This document shows, piece by piece, positions 36,360 through 49,230 of a DNA stretch of 64,000 bases; position 1 is the first letter of the stretch, and each line of letters begins with the position of its first letter. The DNA is from Alitta virens (taxonomy: Eukaryota; Annelida; Polychaeta; Phyllodocida; Nereididae). Where the stretch lies: positions 27,970,896-28,034,895 of the forward strand of contig OW028580.1 in assembly GCA_932294295.1 (NCBI GenBank), in the 5' to 3' direction. A program made the translations under genes and the position numbers. A model generated the notes under the pieces. The model saw only the letters and a program-made list of their open reading frames with translations. It was not told the DNA's origin and did not search any database.

Positions 36360-37700
36360 GCCTTTACTGGGGTGCACCCACACACACACGACTAGACAGA
36401 GAAAGAGATAAAAGAAAGCTAAAAAGAAAGACATAAAAGAAAGAGCAGCTAAGGAATAAAGAAGGTTGCTGGAAGAGTGCGTGACACTGCCTTAATGTCA
36501 TGGTAACGAAAAATGTGGGCAGTTATTGGGTAGACCAAGGAGCCCAGGGCAGACAATGGTGTCAGGCAAGGGGCCCCTGTGCCACTTGAATCTGTTTTCA
36601 TCTGCTTTTGTGGTCTCTAATAATACTCATCTTAAAGCATGTCATGTCACCAACAACTACTGGTCTGTTTCAAACTCTATGGTGGTTATACGAGTGCATT
36701 ATGCAAAGTTTTAATTGAACAGTAAATAAGGTTAGTATATGATTGATGAGTCAGCCCATTCGGCTGTATTATTTGGCCAAGATTTGTCAGGTAATAGTGG
36801 AAGATTGGAAGACATACAGTTGCGCTATCAAGTTGGTAAACTATTACGTAATAAACAATGATAGCTGTCATGTTTGACCGAAATGATGACCAAATAGTTT
36901 GTCATGCAGGCATCATACCACACAAAGTATAAATATTCCATAACATGTGCCTTTTATATTAATAATCCATTTATTTATCATATTTATTCATTTTCAAGGG
37001 ATTGGCTACCTGAAATTCACTCTACATGACATCCAAAACAACTTATTACTTATATTCTACAATAGAGTTCACACCCATTCTAAAGCACCACTATTATTTT
37101 TATTATTTTAGACAATCACAAACTGATCTACATTCTACAACCACAGTTTCTACAGGGCTCCATCCATACAGGGACTATTTCAAAACCCACTAAACAGGCA
37201 AATACTGACAGTTTAGATTGGCCCTAGATTGTCAGCAGTAATCTATAGCAGAATTTGCATTTTCCTCACGGCCTCTCTCTTGAAATGATTTAGACTTTCC
37301 TGCTTGCAAACTACACACTGTCAACAGACTGACGCGAGGAGAGCCTCATTGAAAGTCTGTGTGACTATACAGGAGCAGTCTAGTTTAGATTAAGGTGATG
37401 CTGACAGGCTCCAATATCACTGTAGTTTAATGTAACGCTGAAACCTTCAAGTAAAATACATAGATGTTATCTGAAAAACGGTGAGGAAACTTACATTGAA
37501 AATTGTATACGCGTTTCGTAAAAAAACATATTACCGTCTATTGAACACTTATTTCTAACGTTGTCGTTACTGTTACAATTTGCCTAAATCACATTTGTAA
37601 TATGCAATCTTTCAAGTGAACACTCTCCACAACTACATATGTACACAATGATGTTAAAAAAAATCAACTACGAAAAGAACTGACTTATGCAATGCGATCA
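36360..37700. other. Non-coding DNA, no gene seen
   Basis: This is AT-rich, repeat-poor and without a supported gene. Confidence 0.35.
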
Positions 37701-37815
37701 TGTATAGATGTATAGATATATATATATATGTATAGATGTATAGATATATATATATAGATATATATATAGATATATATATATATAGAGAGAGAGATCATCT
37801 GTATATGTATAGATG
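37701..37815. repeat. TA/TAGA microsatellite
   Basis: Alternating tatata and tagatgtataga units. It is stop-free in one minus frame and so creates most of the tail of a spurious 201-codon open frame at 37685-38290. Confidence 0.9.
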
Positions 37816-39717
37816 TTAAGGCCAAAGCCTGACGGTTGTTGGCCTCTCGGGTATGATCCAATGTCTCGATAAACTGTATGTCTTTTCGGATACGCCTGCT
37901 GGGGAGATCAGTAAATTGTGCAGTGTTAAAAAACACACTAAAGAAGCGATCCTGAACATGCCAGGACTGCGAATAGTGCAATATACAAATAACACAAATC
38001 ATGAAATTATTCTCCATACATTTTGGACACACTGATTGGGATAAAATAACATAATAATACCAAAAAAAATTTAGCCCAGTTTTTTTTATATGGCTTAAGT
38101 TCTCCAAGAAGGACCAATATGTTATCACCCAGTAGACACACCTTATGGCAGTATTCTGCATCATATTCAAATTGAACCAAGGTCCATTTGTCTTATAGAG
38201 TGGGCCAAAGTTGGTCCTAAGCCAAGAGACTATAACACATACCCGGAGCCCTAGCTTGCTCGGTTGATCCAATACCTTTAAGAGCAACATTAGGTTTGAT
38301 TTAATGCAACATTAACATTGGATAATACCCACAATATGGCCGGACTCCGAGAGAGCGTGTTGTTAACTCTGGTGGTTTAAGCAAATAGAAGCGGAAAAGA
38401 CATACGACAACATTATTCCTCCACTTTTGCTTTACGGCTTTCGCTTTATGCCTCATGGGGTTGGTGTTCTCCGAGCCCTAAAGGCTAGGATGAAAGATAT
38501 GGAAGGTTGATGAGAAGACATGACACAGATTGCGATATCTGAAGCTTGCCATGGACGTATTTCAGGTATGTATAATTCTCTCATATCCAAGACTGTTATG
38601 TGTGTCAAAATTACAACATCCCAAATTTATGTTTTTACCACTAAATTCGTAATAACATTCCAAATTTAACCAACTTTTTACCACAACGGTTCATCTTCAA
38701 TAAATGAATACGATATCTTTCAGTCATCATTGAAGGGTTTTTAAACTTTAAGTTGCAATATTGATGTTGTAAAAAGTCATCAAGGGGGGAGCCCTCGACA
38801 GTGACTTCTAATTAGTCTTAGAAGGACCCTCCTGAAGTTATCTACTCAATAAACAATGATCAATAAAGACTTGTGTCTTCAAATTAAAAAAAAAATTGAG
38901 TTCTGAGCTCATATTATAGTTTCAAACAATGGTCATATCTCATTGAAAATCACAAACCTTGAGGGTCCTATTTTCAGCTATGATTCAAAAATGAGAAACA
39001 TTTATTCTGAGTATTGACAACTTTTTCCTGTTCAAACCATTTACTATATCACAACAGTAAACTTCCTTGATACAGTTGAACATCAACATTGAAGGTCCAG
39101 TTTCCAAATACGCTTGAATGCCATAATCCACATCTGAACAAAAAAGCCTATCCATCAAATCAACAATCCTGATTGATCATACTTGTTTTCTTAAAACCAA
39201 TTTAAACCCAACTTGAAATTTTTTCAAATAGTTTTTTTTTTCCATCACTGTAAGCCTTTTTAAAGTGGAACAAAATTTTTTTTTTCTTCACATTATGCAT
39301 GTTTAATCCATCATATTACTTCGACTAGGAGGGACTGAAGATGAGCGAAAAGTAAAGAAAAGGTGCATGGGACCATAAAATAACATCGCGAACAGAGTGG
39401 GATTGAATCGCTTCGAATAAAGTGGTGCATTTGTGACTTTCGTGTAAGCGCAGTTCGGCATGAGATACATGTCGAACGAAGGCCGAGTCATGAAAGACAA
39501 CATGATATCAATCTTTTTGTGCTCTCTGTGATTTTATTGCAATCATGGGCGATAAAATGAGGAGGCCATTGTTAAGAGACAGCGAGGTTTTCAAGCGGAA
39601 AGCCCACGGCGAAGCTGGCCATTGTGATGGAAGCGGGAAATGGAATCAAGTGAGATAATAAGAGGGGATGGATTATCTCATGTGAGGGAGGAGGAGGAGG
39701 AGGGGAGGACTACAAAG
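37816..39717. other. Non-coding DNA, no gene seen
   Basis: Only AT-rich unique sequence. 39500-39710 is purine-rich with a gag(gag)n run at 39687-39703. Confidence 0.35.
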
Positions 39718-39793
39718 ATGCTGCTGCTGCTGATGCTGCAGGATGAACTCTACCATCAGCATCACAAGTTGCAGCAGCAGCAGCAGCAGCAGT
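39718..39793. repeat. Inverted CTG...CAG triplet pair
   Basis: A CTG-rich run (39718-39740) and a CAG run (39770-39792) face each other across about 30 bp, with 'gctgatgctg' and 'atcagcatc' also complementary. The single strand could form a stable hairpin. Confidence 0.7.
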
Positions 39794-41711
39794 TCTTAAT
39801 ATTCGGTGCATCGCACTAGCATGGTCTTAACCTTCAGGTGCAAATAATTACAGATTTAGTTAATTATTGTAATACAAAAACAGAATGAAGGTATTTTTGT
39901 GTTCTATGATGCTATGCAGTGATACAATAGTACAGTATTTTTATACACTCGGAATTATTCCCAGGTGTTTTACATTTCATACATAGTCTTTATTTCGTTC
40001 GTTTAGTTTCATTTTGCTCACTAAATACTACTAGTGCATATTGATGAAATGTGACACCAAGACAATGTTACAATATACATTACTGCATGTACATTGATAG
40101 ATACAGCATGAAATTTCAGTAATACATGCCAATGCCAGTGTAATTATCCTTGCCAGCAATCCTAGTTCTATCAAGTTCAAAGGTAATGCGTTATGCTAGT
40201 TCTTTTTATTTCAGGTTAATATATTTGTCCTTACGTTTCATGTTAAGGCTGAATCAAAAGCCTTCCTAGTTAGGGCAATGATACACAGTTCAATGTGATA
40301 ACAATGTAGGAATCTATTCAGTAATATAGAACTTGTTCAGGCTGAAAATCACTTAAGCAATGTAAGTTACAACAGAACATGCAGTTACATGCATTAAAGT
40401 TGGCCATTAACACACAAATTTCCAGTTTTAAGACCTTGTTATGTTATTTATTCACAAGTTGTTATGTCAAGCTAATCTGAATCTGTTTTATACTAGTCTA
40501 ACGTAACAAGTACATTAAAAAAAATGGCAAAAATGACACCAACCAGCACTATAGCTGGGAGTTTCCAAGCTTAATGTCATCTCATTTTCTTAACTCAAGT
40601 TTAGTAACGAGTTTTCTCTTTTTATCTTTTAAATTTTAATTTGGGATTGTTCATTTCTTGATTAAAAAGAAAAGCATTTGAACAGGTGATTGCATGTGTT
40701 GTTTTATCTACAACCCTCCATGGTCCCATGACAAAGCTCGTTCCTGTAGAAAACTTGCAAAATTCTTTCTGGTTGGGATTTGCCTGTTTTTGGTGAAAGT
40801 TTGGATTGAAGGCCAATACCTAAATCTCATTATGATCATTAAAATACAACAAATAGTACAAAAATAACTTCCTTGTAGTGACTGACAGTAGCCTCAGTAC
40901 TGTAGGGATAAATTACCTTTTTTTCAGTAAAACGAGCCACAGTAGAAAAAAGGCACTGACCAAAGTTTACTTCTGCCCTTAATCTCATTTCCTGTGCTAA
41001 ACAAAACCTGCTAGCTGCAACCATCAGTGGTTCTGCCAAAGCCACTATACAATTTCACTTCCAACATGAAGTAGGGCACTTCTGATCAGTATCGTCAAAA
41101 CCTCAGTTGTTCAAAATAAATTTCTCAATACCGAAGGCCAAAACGTGTTACCGGTAGGTGCGACTCGAGGTTTTTCGCTTTCTCAATTCTGTCTCATCAA
41201 TCACCCATTACGGCTGGTAAGAACTTGCTTTGAGTGCTGCACCAACATGCCAGAAACACCGCTTCATGCATTTGTGATGTCGTCGCACTAATTTTGCAAA
41301 TCTCCTTTTAATGACCATCGCAATATATCAGCATTATGTGTACTCAGCACAACAAACTTGCACAATCTTAAATATTCAATGCACCAACACGAAATTAAAC
41401 AACTCTTGTTCCTTACCAAATAAGGTAATGGGGTGCAATGTTAATCAAGCAACACCTAATTGCGTGACCTTAGTTTAAAATGCATTGCTCATATTATGCA
41501 TGCTCAAATTTTGCTGAGCAATATTCCAATCACCTTCAAAATATTTCCAAGCAAATTCATAGCCTTGCTGGAAAAGTTAAGAACTCTTGGGAAGGACATA
41601 AGTATTTTCTAAGCCTCCTAAGGTAGGCCAATTCAAGCATGAGCCTTTCAGAACTTCGTGAAGAGTATACTGCATCCAATAAAGATAGGATTTCAAGGAT
41701 TATAACTACAC

Positions 41712-41712
<1 letters not shown>
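39794..41712. other. AT-rich non-coding DNA, no gene seen
   Basis: No repeats or open frames of interest were found. Confidence 0.35.
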
Positions 41713-41744
<32 letters not shown>

Positions 41745-41788
41745 GAGATAGAGATAAATAGATAAATAGATAAATAGATAGATAGATG
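41713..41788. repeat. GATA microsatellite
   Basis: gata units with gaga and aata variants. Confidence 0.92.
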
Positions 41789-42561
41789 GTTGCTCTTAAT
41801 TGCATTGCCAATGACAAACTCTTAAGCAAAATGCCAGTGTTTTAATACCTTCAGTTAAACATTATGCTGTCTATTTGAAACCAAACTTGAACCCAAAAAC
41901 AGGTCAAAACCTCCCACTACTAGACAAAACAATTTAATGTAGTCTGCAGAGCTTCATGCCAACCACACAGAACCACGCCACTGTGCAGTCAAACACCAGA
42001 ATATGCCTTTTCTATTTTCTTTCGATATATAAAATACCCCCTTCTTATAAAGACTATCACTCCCTCTAAGCATATTTGACAAACTAGATATGTTGGTGCT
42101 TTTCCAAAAATGCATAATTTCTACACTACTACTACAAACCCCCACACAACCACAGCGTAAGGCTGTTTAAACTGCTTCGCTGTCTACAAATCATTAGCTA
42201 TTCCCATCAGTGTTTACATTCTGCCCGGGCATAAATGATTTCTTGCAGTAGATGTCAAATCGCAGGGTTGCTTGGTAATCTGGCTCTCTGGTGCCCACCA
42301 TTCGGATTATACAACAATACACAAGATTTCCATCTCATCAACAAATTGACAGGCAGATTACCAATTTTGTCATAAAGGCATACAGCCGGATTCTCCACCA
42401 TATTACAGAGCTGCACAATATATGTTGGTATTTGTACTCTGTTGTTTCCTGTTATGTTGTGTTGTCTATTCATGTACAGTTTTTTGTAATGGTAATGATA
42501 AGTCAACTAAGTTATTCTTATCAAGTAGTGTAGGAGTGACTGCCCGACAACATATGTTATA

Positions 42562-42790
42562 TGTTATGTCGCAATGCTACTGGGCCTGAAGCCTATAGTC
42601 AGCTTTTTTAAGTCCAGCTGCCAAAGGTAGACGTAATAATGAGATGATAGGTTAAGAATACCCAACATGTTACACATTTCCCCGTGGGTGGAGGTCTCTT
42701 ACTTGCCTCAGCATAGATACAGAGTACAAGGTACCTCCAATTTAATGTCTCATGTGATCAACACCAGCTGAGATGCGCACTCAATCAGTC
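42562..42790 (-). mobile_element. Family B2 SINE, 5'-truncated
   Basis: The inverse of the 16.57-16.90 kb copy: 'caatgctactgggcctgaag', 'ctgccaaaggtagacgtaat', then the shared family B body ('acttgcctcagcatag', 'cctccaatttaatgtctcat'). It ends before the tRNA head. Confidence 0.75.
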
Positions 42791-42889
42791 TAGGTTTTTC
42801 AAGCTCAAAGACTTATTTAATTATTTATTTACGACCACCATCAATTATGTGATGCTTAACTGCTAGTATCGTATAGATGACAAAATCAA

Positions 42890-43640
42890 AATTGTTGTTT
42901 AACCCAACACGGTCATTCTTTACACGCGCAGTTACCCGAATTGATTGTCTGGAAGTTAACAAATAAAATCAATATTTCTAAACAGAATGACACCAACTTA
43001 AAAAGGCTTAATCTGGTTTACAGCCTTATGGTGACTAAAAGCTCACTGAACAACATGAAAACAGAATGCCATTGAAATCAGATGTCATAACAAACGCTTT
43101 CACCAATCTGCAAGCGACTGATACACCTGCAACAATCAATTAAAATCGAAATCAATTTTAATGGGCCTGACAATGACGATAAATCAAAGATCATGGCACA
43201 ATTACCATAAACTTAAATACCAGTTATTAAATGACAAAAAGCACAATGGCAATTCATCAAGCTCATAAATCGCAACACAAGGCCGAATATCCGAGACAAA
43301 GAGATAATTTCAAGCCTGACATAGCAAAGAAATCATTCCGCGCAGCACACAAAATGACATACAGATCCGGGCATTGAAGAACAGTCTGGAAATATGATAT
43401 TTCCGGTGAAAGTGAAGCTTGATAAAGGAGATTTATTCAAGTTTTAACAGTCTGTAATACGCTCCACATTGCACTAATCTCCTTCTGTCATCTTAAATTT
43501 CCCCAAAGGTTTGGTAGGACGGCCAGGCGCAATTTCCATGAGATCCAAGGAAAATTGTGGTCTTCTATTTGAAAATCTCCCCTGGATGTTCTCCGATAGG
43601 CTACTGGAGCGGAAATAGTAGATGGCGCTGATGGCACTAT
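42890..43640. promoter_or_regulatory. Candidate developmental enhancer cluster
   Basis: Repeat-free sequence of about 750 bp. At 43139-43162 attaaaat and atttaat-type cores form an imperfect palindrome. At 43179-43189 ATAAATCA (Hox/Pbx type) overlaps ATCAAAG (TCF/LEF type). Several more TAAT and ATAAA cores follow. It resembles conserved non-coding blocks near developmental genes; activity is inferred. Confidence 0.35.
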
Positions 43641-45438
43641 TGTGACATCACCAAACACTCCTGAGCATTGTGGGGTCTCACTTATGACTTACAGTTGACG
43701 TAAGTCCATAAAATGTATTAGGTTTTCGATGACCCACTTTTGCCAGGAAAAATGTGTTATTTTGCTGGTTATAACTTATAAACGACATATATACTAGATT
43801 TGACTGTATCTGTGGAACAGAGATACATCAATACCAAAGAGGTCTGCGGTTTCAGTCGATGCATAATCTCATGGATGTGAAGAAAGCTAATGAAGTATGT
43901 GACCTGATGAAGGCAGTAAGAACATGAGTCACCAGAGACTTCATAGTAAGAATAAAGCCCCTATTGTAACATATACTATGAGAAATGCTCTACTATAATG
44001 CACTCAGATATAGAATAATACTGCAAGAGAAATGTGACTATGAAGCTTGAGACAATTTTGACCCAGAGATACATTTTCTAGTATTGTAAATTCTCTCTAC
44101 TGCTAGTTAAACTTGAAATGTTTATACTTCAGACAAACTACACTGTATATAATGTGTATCAAGAATCACAGTCAGCCACCTTAACCAACATATCTTCTTT
44201 AAATAACTATTCTAAATTTGGCTCATTTGACTCATTACTGAACCACCAAGGGGTTGTCCAGTACACAAATTGCCTCGGCAAGCAATAAATTTAATCAGGA
44301 TCAACATCAAAGACTTTAATTGCAAGACTTACACCAATCATTACACTTTTAATGCGCTTAAATTACATTCTTCCATTAGGTGTCAATTAAGGGGGCCACT
44401 TGCAGATGCCATTTACTGAAAAAATTGAGCTACATCTAAATTGGGCTACACCTAAATTTGGCTTTACCTGAGACTGTAGAAGGTTCCACTAATAGATTAC
44501 ACTTAGAAATTGGATGTAAACACAAACTACAAAATATTGTATCACCCATCCATTTCGACCACCAAATAATCCTAGCTGATATAAGCTTATTGGATAAATG
44601 GTTTCAGAGGGTGAATTGTTATCGAGATTAAAACTGCTTACTATTACAATGACTTATAAAGATACATTTTGAATGACATCCAGTTGCCCCAATTAGGATA
44701 TGTAGTGTCATCATTAAAGAAGCATTAGGAGGGGTTTGCTATGTAATCCCCTTACATTTTTTGTGAGGTTATCATTTTAATGTTGTTCATAATCATCCAT
44801 TAGATGCTTAAAGAGATTAATAAGCTTGTTGACAACCCATTTTCCTGAGTAATACTGCTGGTATTTTGCAAAGTCAGCAAATTTCAGCTGTTGTCTCGCA
44901 CAATGTCTCAACTGGCAGCATTCAAACAAGATATTGGACAGCCTATCGAAATTGCATTCCTCTCTGTAACTGGACTTTTATAAGTAAGTCCCATGTCTCA
45001 CTGATAAAATCAATTCTGCAATTTTAGTTTCTAGAATGCAATTTTAGTTTCTAGCCTGAATAATTATTATTTTGCCCAATACAATCCTCAAACAAATGCA
45101 ACTTCCAATATCACAAGTTTTAGTATCCGATAGACGGTTTATAAAGATAACTACAACATCATTATTCTTCAAAGAGACATCTTCTAGAAACTATTACATA
45201 TGAATCTATAATTGCTTCTTCAGCATATTGGTCATTGACGGTAACCACATGGCAGATCTAATTAATTTTTGTAAAATATGATCAGTGTTATCAATTACAG
45301 AACATTTAATCTACATCTATAAAAGACAATCTGTGGAAGTTTTTGGTATATTTCCTTGCCGATTCTCACACATTTCAGACAATGGCTCTAGTAGCTGGTA
45401 GCCCTACTGATTCACTAACCTGTAGCTAAATGTAGCAT
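43640..45438. other. Non-coding DNA, no gene seen
   Basis: A 20 bp direct duplication (tgcaattttagtttctag) occurs near 45016-45054. Confidence 0.35.
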
Positions 45439-45830
45439 CCCTTTTTGCGCGGCGGCCATGTTGGCATTTTTGCCTCATTGACCTTATTTTGATAACATCA
45501 TATTTTATGACATCACTTCTCCATTGTTCTTGCACTCTGTGACCTCACCATGGCCATTGTCTACTGATGACATCACAATAGTATATCTAAGTTCAAAGGG
45601 TGGGTGATTAGGGCTTTATGTCCTGTATTTCTGCACCAGGACAGGCAGAGACCATGGCAATGAGACGAAGGATGAAACAGCCATCCAACTTAGGCTCGAC
45701 CGGGAATCGAACCCGGGACCCAGCAGTTGGAAGCTTAGAGCGCTACCTCTGAGCTAGGCCCCCGCCCTGATCTAAGTTCAAAGAGAGGCAATGCGGCAAA
45801 AATACCAACATGGCTGCCGTGTGAAAAGGG
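45439..45830. mobile_element. Foldback (MITE-like) element carrying a nested SINE
   Basis: The left arm 45439-45483 (ccctttttgcgcggcggcca...) matches the inverted right arm 45786-45830 (cccttttcacacggcagcca...) over about 45 bp with roughly seven differences. Flanks tgtagcat (left) and tgttatcat (right) could be an imperfect 8-9 bp target-site duplication. Without the SINE the element is about 210 bp. Confidence 0.75.
45599..45769 (-). mobile_element. Family A SINE with perfect 14 bp duplication, copy 5
   Basis: The best-preserved copy. Minus-strand A box ctagctcagaggtagcgc, B box gggttcgattccc, then the body, lacking about 15 bp around 'gggctaattagg', and a cacccaccc tail. The duplication atctaagttcaaag lies at 45585-45598 and 45770-45783. 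It sits inside the foldback element, so it is the younger insertion. Confidence 0.93.
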
Positions 45831-46189
45831 TGTTATCATTCTTCTTACTGGTTTTGTAATGCCTCAGTCCAAATTGATGTCTCAGTCATCCTACAGTAAA
45901 AACAACCCTAAGATAACTTTTTAAAGAAAACATCACCTATAAGATACCGGCATTTAAGAAGGACGATCCAAGGCTGTTTCTGGTGTCGGACTGAATCTAA
46001 GTGTACGCGGCCCTTGTAATTTCATTCCAGTCACAATGTGGTAAGGCTAAATTGCTTTGCCGCAGAAATTAAATAAACTAAAAGCTGTAAGGCAGTCACA
46101 AGATTGTGTTACAGCCTTCCAAGCTTAGGGAATAGCAGAGAGCAGAAGACAGATAATAGGACGTAGAGCACATGGAAGGCATCACGTCT

Positions 46190-46775
46190 CATTCTGTCAG
46201 TGGGTCAGCCCAAGATATTTGGTTGGCTGCTTGTTAGACAGTCGATTGGTGAGAGTTGAAGATAAATTCAAGATATTTAGGTGGTCATTTGCTTGGCAGA
46301 CTGTCTTTTTCTGGATAGTTCAAGACTCGAGACGAATTTATTTGCCTTCATACAGGTGACAATAATATTATAAAATTAAACAATCAATATAATCTAATAG
46401 CGTATGAGAGGCCAGGAGGAACACTCTAAGACACATTAATAGTATCGCTATCGATTGTCCTCCTGGTTTTCCGAGAGATCCAAGCAATTCATTATTAGTG
46501 AATGACAAACGGCATATCTATTTTACATTACATATATGAAGATGTTTGGAAGGATGTCCCTAAGATTGTTTTTTGAAATCAAGCATGTTACAGTTCACCA
46601 TAAGGTATGATGATATTATGGTGGTCAGTTGCTGAGTAGTCTATTAATTGGTCATTTTTGGATAACTCACCATATGGTGTGAGTTTGAGATGAACTCGAT
46701 CCAAAAAAAGGTTGGTGGTCGGTTGCTAGGCAGACTATCAATTGGTTGTCTCTGGATGACTTACTCTAGTCTGCA
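46190..46775. repeat. Degenerate tandem array, unit about 60-110 bp
   Basis: Variants of 'gtggtcagttgctgagtagtctattaattgg' followed by 'tggatagtt/tggataactc' occur around 46200, 46280, 46620 and 46710. They are separated by AT-rich sequence at 46330-46600. Units share 'ttgct.ggcaga.t.tcaattgg'. Confidence 0.65.
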
Positions 46776-47159
46776 GTGCATAGTACAGGATTTTGAAACA
46801 ATAGGTCAGGTTGTTGGACATTCAAACTGACTAATATATAATAAGGTTTGTAATTTTCATTGAACCAAGTATAACTAGTGTATAATATGTATATTGCCTA
46901 TGTCTCATATTTATAGCATTTCTATATTTATGGACAAGGACATCCAGGCTAATGTCTGTTAAGAATATAAATTGGAGGAAAACATATTACTCATCTTTTA
47001 CTACGAGTAATGTAATGGGCACTTGCTGCCTCTGCCGTAACAATTTGCCCCATAGTTTTCAGACAACAAAGAACTGATGCTCCACTTTTTTGTTTCAGAC
47101 CATGTTGATGGAAATGGAATATGACAAGTTCGGGTAGACACATGGTGCACTGAGGTCAA

Positions 47160-47520
47160 AACAGCTTAACCGCTGTAAATAAAAGATTGGGAGCAAATAA
47201 GAGAATGTAATGGAAACAGAAGGAAGCAGAGGGACCATGAAACTTTGATGTCGGCCGAGCTGTTTCATGCAAGTTTCATGAAAGTTTCGCCGAGGTTAGA
47301 AGGGCCACCAGCTTTCATGGTCTATGTCGGTCGGAGTACCTAAGTCCTCCCTCTAATCCTGTTTATGGCAGCGACCGGCACCGAAAACTGCGAATCCAAC
47401 TTCCAAAGTATTTGGGTCCCCCGAGACACCACCGGGACCCTGGGTCTGCACTGTCATTGCCCTGAAGGGAACACCGTAAACCTGGTAAAATGTTGGGAGC
47501 ACTAGCGGACTCCAAGACTA
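47160..47520. promoter_or_regulatory. CpG-retaining block
   Basis: Balanced composition, with a duplicated 'gtttcatg' element near 47268-47290 and 'cggtcggagtacc'. No open frame of note. Candidate regulatory DNA only. Confidence 0.15.
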
Positions 47521-48659
47521 GGAAGACCACACTCTCGAGGACTCCAAGAGAACACTAACTGCATCCAAGAGTAATAACGACCGGAGATGAGGACAAAAAG
47601 GACTGAAAAAGCATCACTAAAGGACACATAGAGAAAAACCAACAGCTTGAGACTTCAATAAAAAGTGTGCTGAGTTCGGGGAGATCCCTAATGAACCCTC
47701 ATGAGATAATATGGCAGCTACAAATCTGGCTGCGAAGAGCTATCACCAGTTAGGTAGAAGCGGCCGCAGCAGCACCATCAAACTGCCAGTGCTATCATAT
47801 TGCCATTGAGTGATCTGAGCACTTCCCCCTTTCATTATCACTCATTTCTGTCCCTCTAACATCCCTCATTTCTGCCTCCCTGCCTCCTTCATTATGAATC
47901 GTGCTCCTCCCATCGATCCGATGCATTTTCACCTCACTAAGACGGACCCAGACCTCTGCCACATATCTCAAATTAGCCAATAATTCCACCAAATCCCTCT
48001 AATCCCCCACAAAACCTACATAATTTCTGCATTCTCCTCCTTAAGTAAATGTAGTGTTTACTATATGGTTGGACACTCCTGTAGTCACTGTTCTATCTCC
48101 AGCATGAAGATACCCTCAGTGATGACAATAAACTGCCATTAATGGCCCAATCAATACTACAAGTACCCACATCTCAGCATGTAAACCACAGAAGCATGAC
48201 TAAAGAGCCAATGTAGCATTACTAAACGCTACATTAGCATACTGGAAGTGACCTAATTCAGCACGTGACCTGCTCAGTTATATGGTGAAACCAGTGTAGC
48301 GTTTGATGCAAAAGAAAACCTCACGTTCGAAACACTTTTTCTCTTGTTCATGCTGTATAGGTGATCCATACAATAATTCACTCTAACACCTAAAATGAAA
48401 TACATACCTTAATAATACTACAAGAGATAAGTACAAATGCAATGAGAATGTGAGTTATATCAGTCGAAGACATTTCTCCTACAAATATGCTCATTCAAAA
48501 CACAAGAGTAAGGCACAGCAATTATTCAATGCCATATTCCATACATTGACAGCAGACAGACAAAACATTGAACGTGAATTGAGTATGGGGCTAAGATACT
48601 GTTTATTCACCCCATTAGCAAGGCAAACCAACCAAACTCAAGTCCAATACCCACATAGG

Positions 48660-49230
48660 GATTGGTAGCCGAAGCCGCCAAACAGAATCCACTGTGGACC
48701 GAGATCGCTGGTGTCATATCATATGAAAACCTGTCACATTCCATTCGGAATCTGGAGAATAAATAAACAGAGAGCGGCGAACTATCGCTCCGGCATCTGC
48801 AGACATTGTCACGAAGAGCGTCGGATGAAATGCCCTTGTCTTGGTTTGCCAGCTCTAGGGTCCTCGTCACCCAGGCGCGTGCTCAAATACGCCCTCTCCA
48901 TCGGGCTAATAGGACAAAAGAAGTAGCCATGTGACGTCACAGAGGGTTTGTGACGTCACAACAGACAGGGGAACCTCGTTTTCAGTCCAATGTCACCTTG
49001 ACATCTGCTCTTCCTTTGCTGCTGTTTGTTCTTGCTCATCACGCTTTCGCTGCTTGTGGCTTTTCGGCCAAGATGATGATGACGACGTAACAATGAATTT
49101 CATTGCAGCGGCAGAAATTCCAATTGTCTGACACAGACCGTTCGTTGTTGCTCGCAAAAATGCATCAATTAAATGCTTAAATCATTCACCGCTGTTTCTG
49201 CTTCTGCTTCGTTAAGGTTGTTGAAAATCC
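48660..49230. promoter_or_regulatory. Block with two perfect CRE palindromes
   Basis: Two copies of gtgacgtcaca lie at about 48931-48941 and 48950-48960, separated by 8 bp (centres 19 bp apart). They sit in a CpG-rich, repeat-free block with a CCAAT core (gtccaatg) near 48989. Close CRE pairs are known in promoters responsive to CREB/ATF. A transcription start is not visible. Confidence 0.4.

Noticed and set aside
37685..38290. 201-codon minus-strand open frame
   Set aside because: Its last part is a translated TA/TAGA microsatellite, and the rest shows no family pattern.
45706..45769. tRNA gene on the minus strand
   Set aside because: A and B boxes are present, but the sequence continues into a SINE body, the anticodon stem does not pair well, and it is flanked by a target-site duplication.
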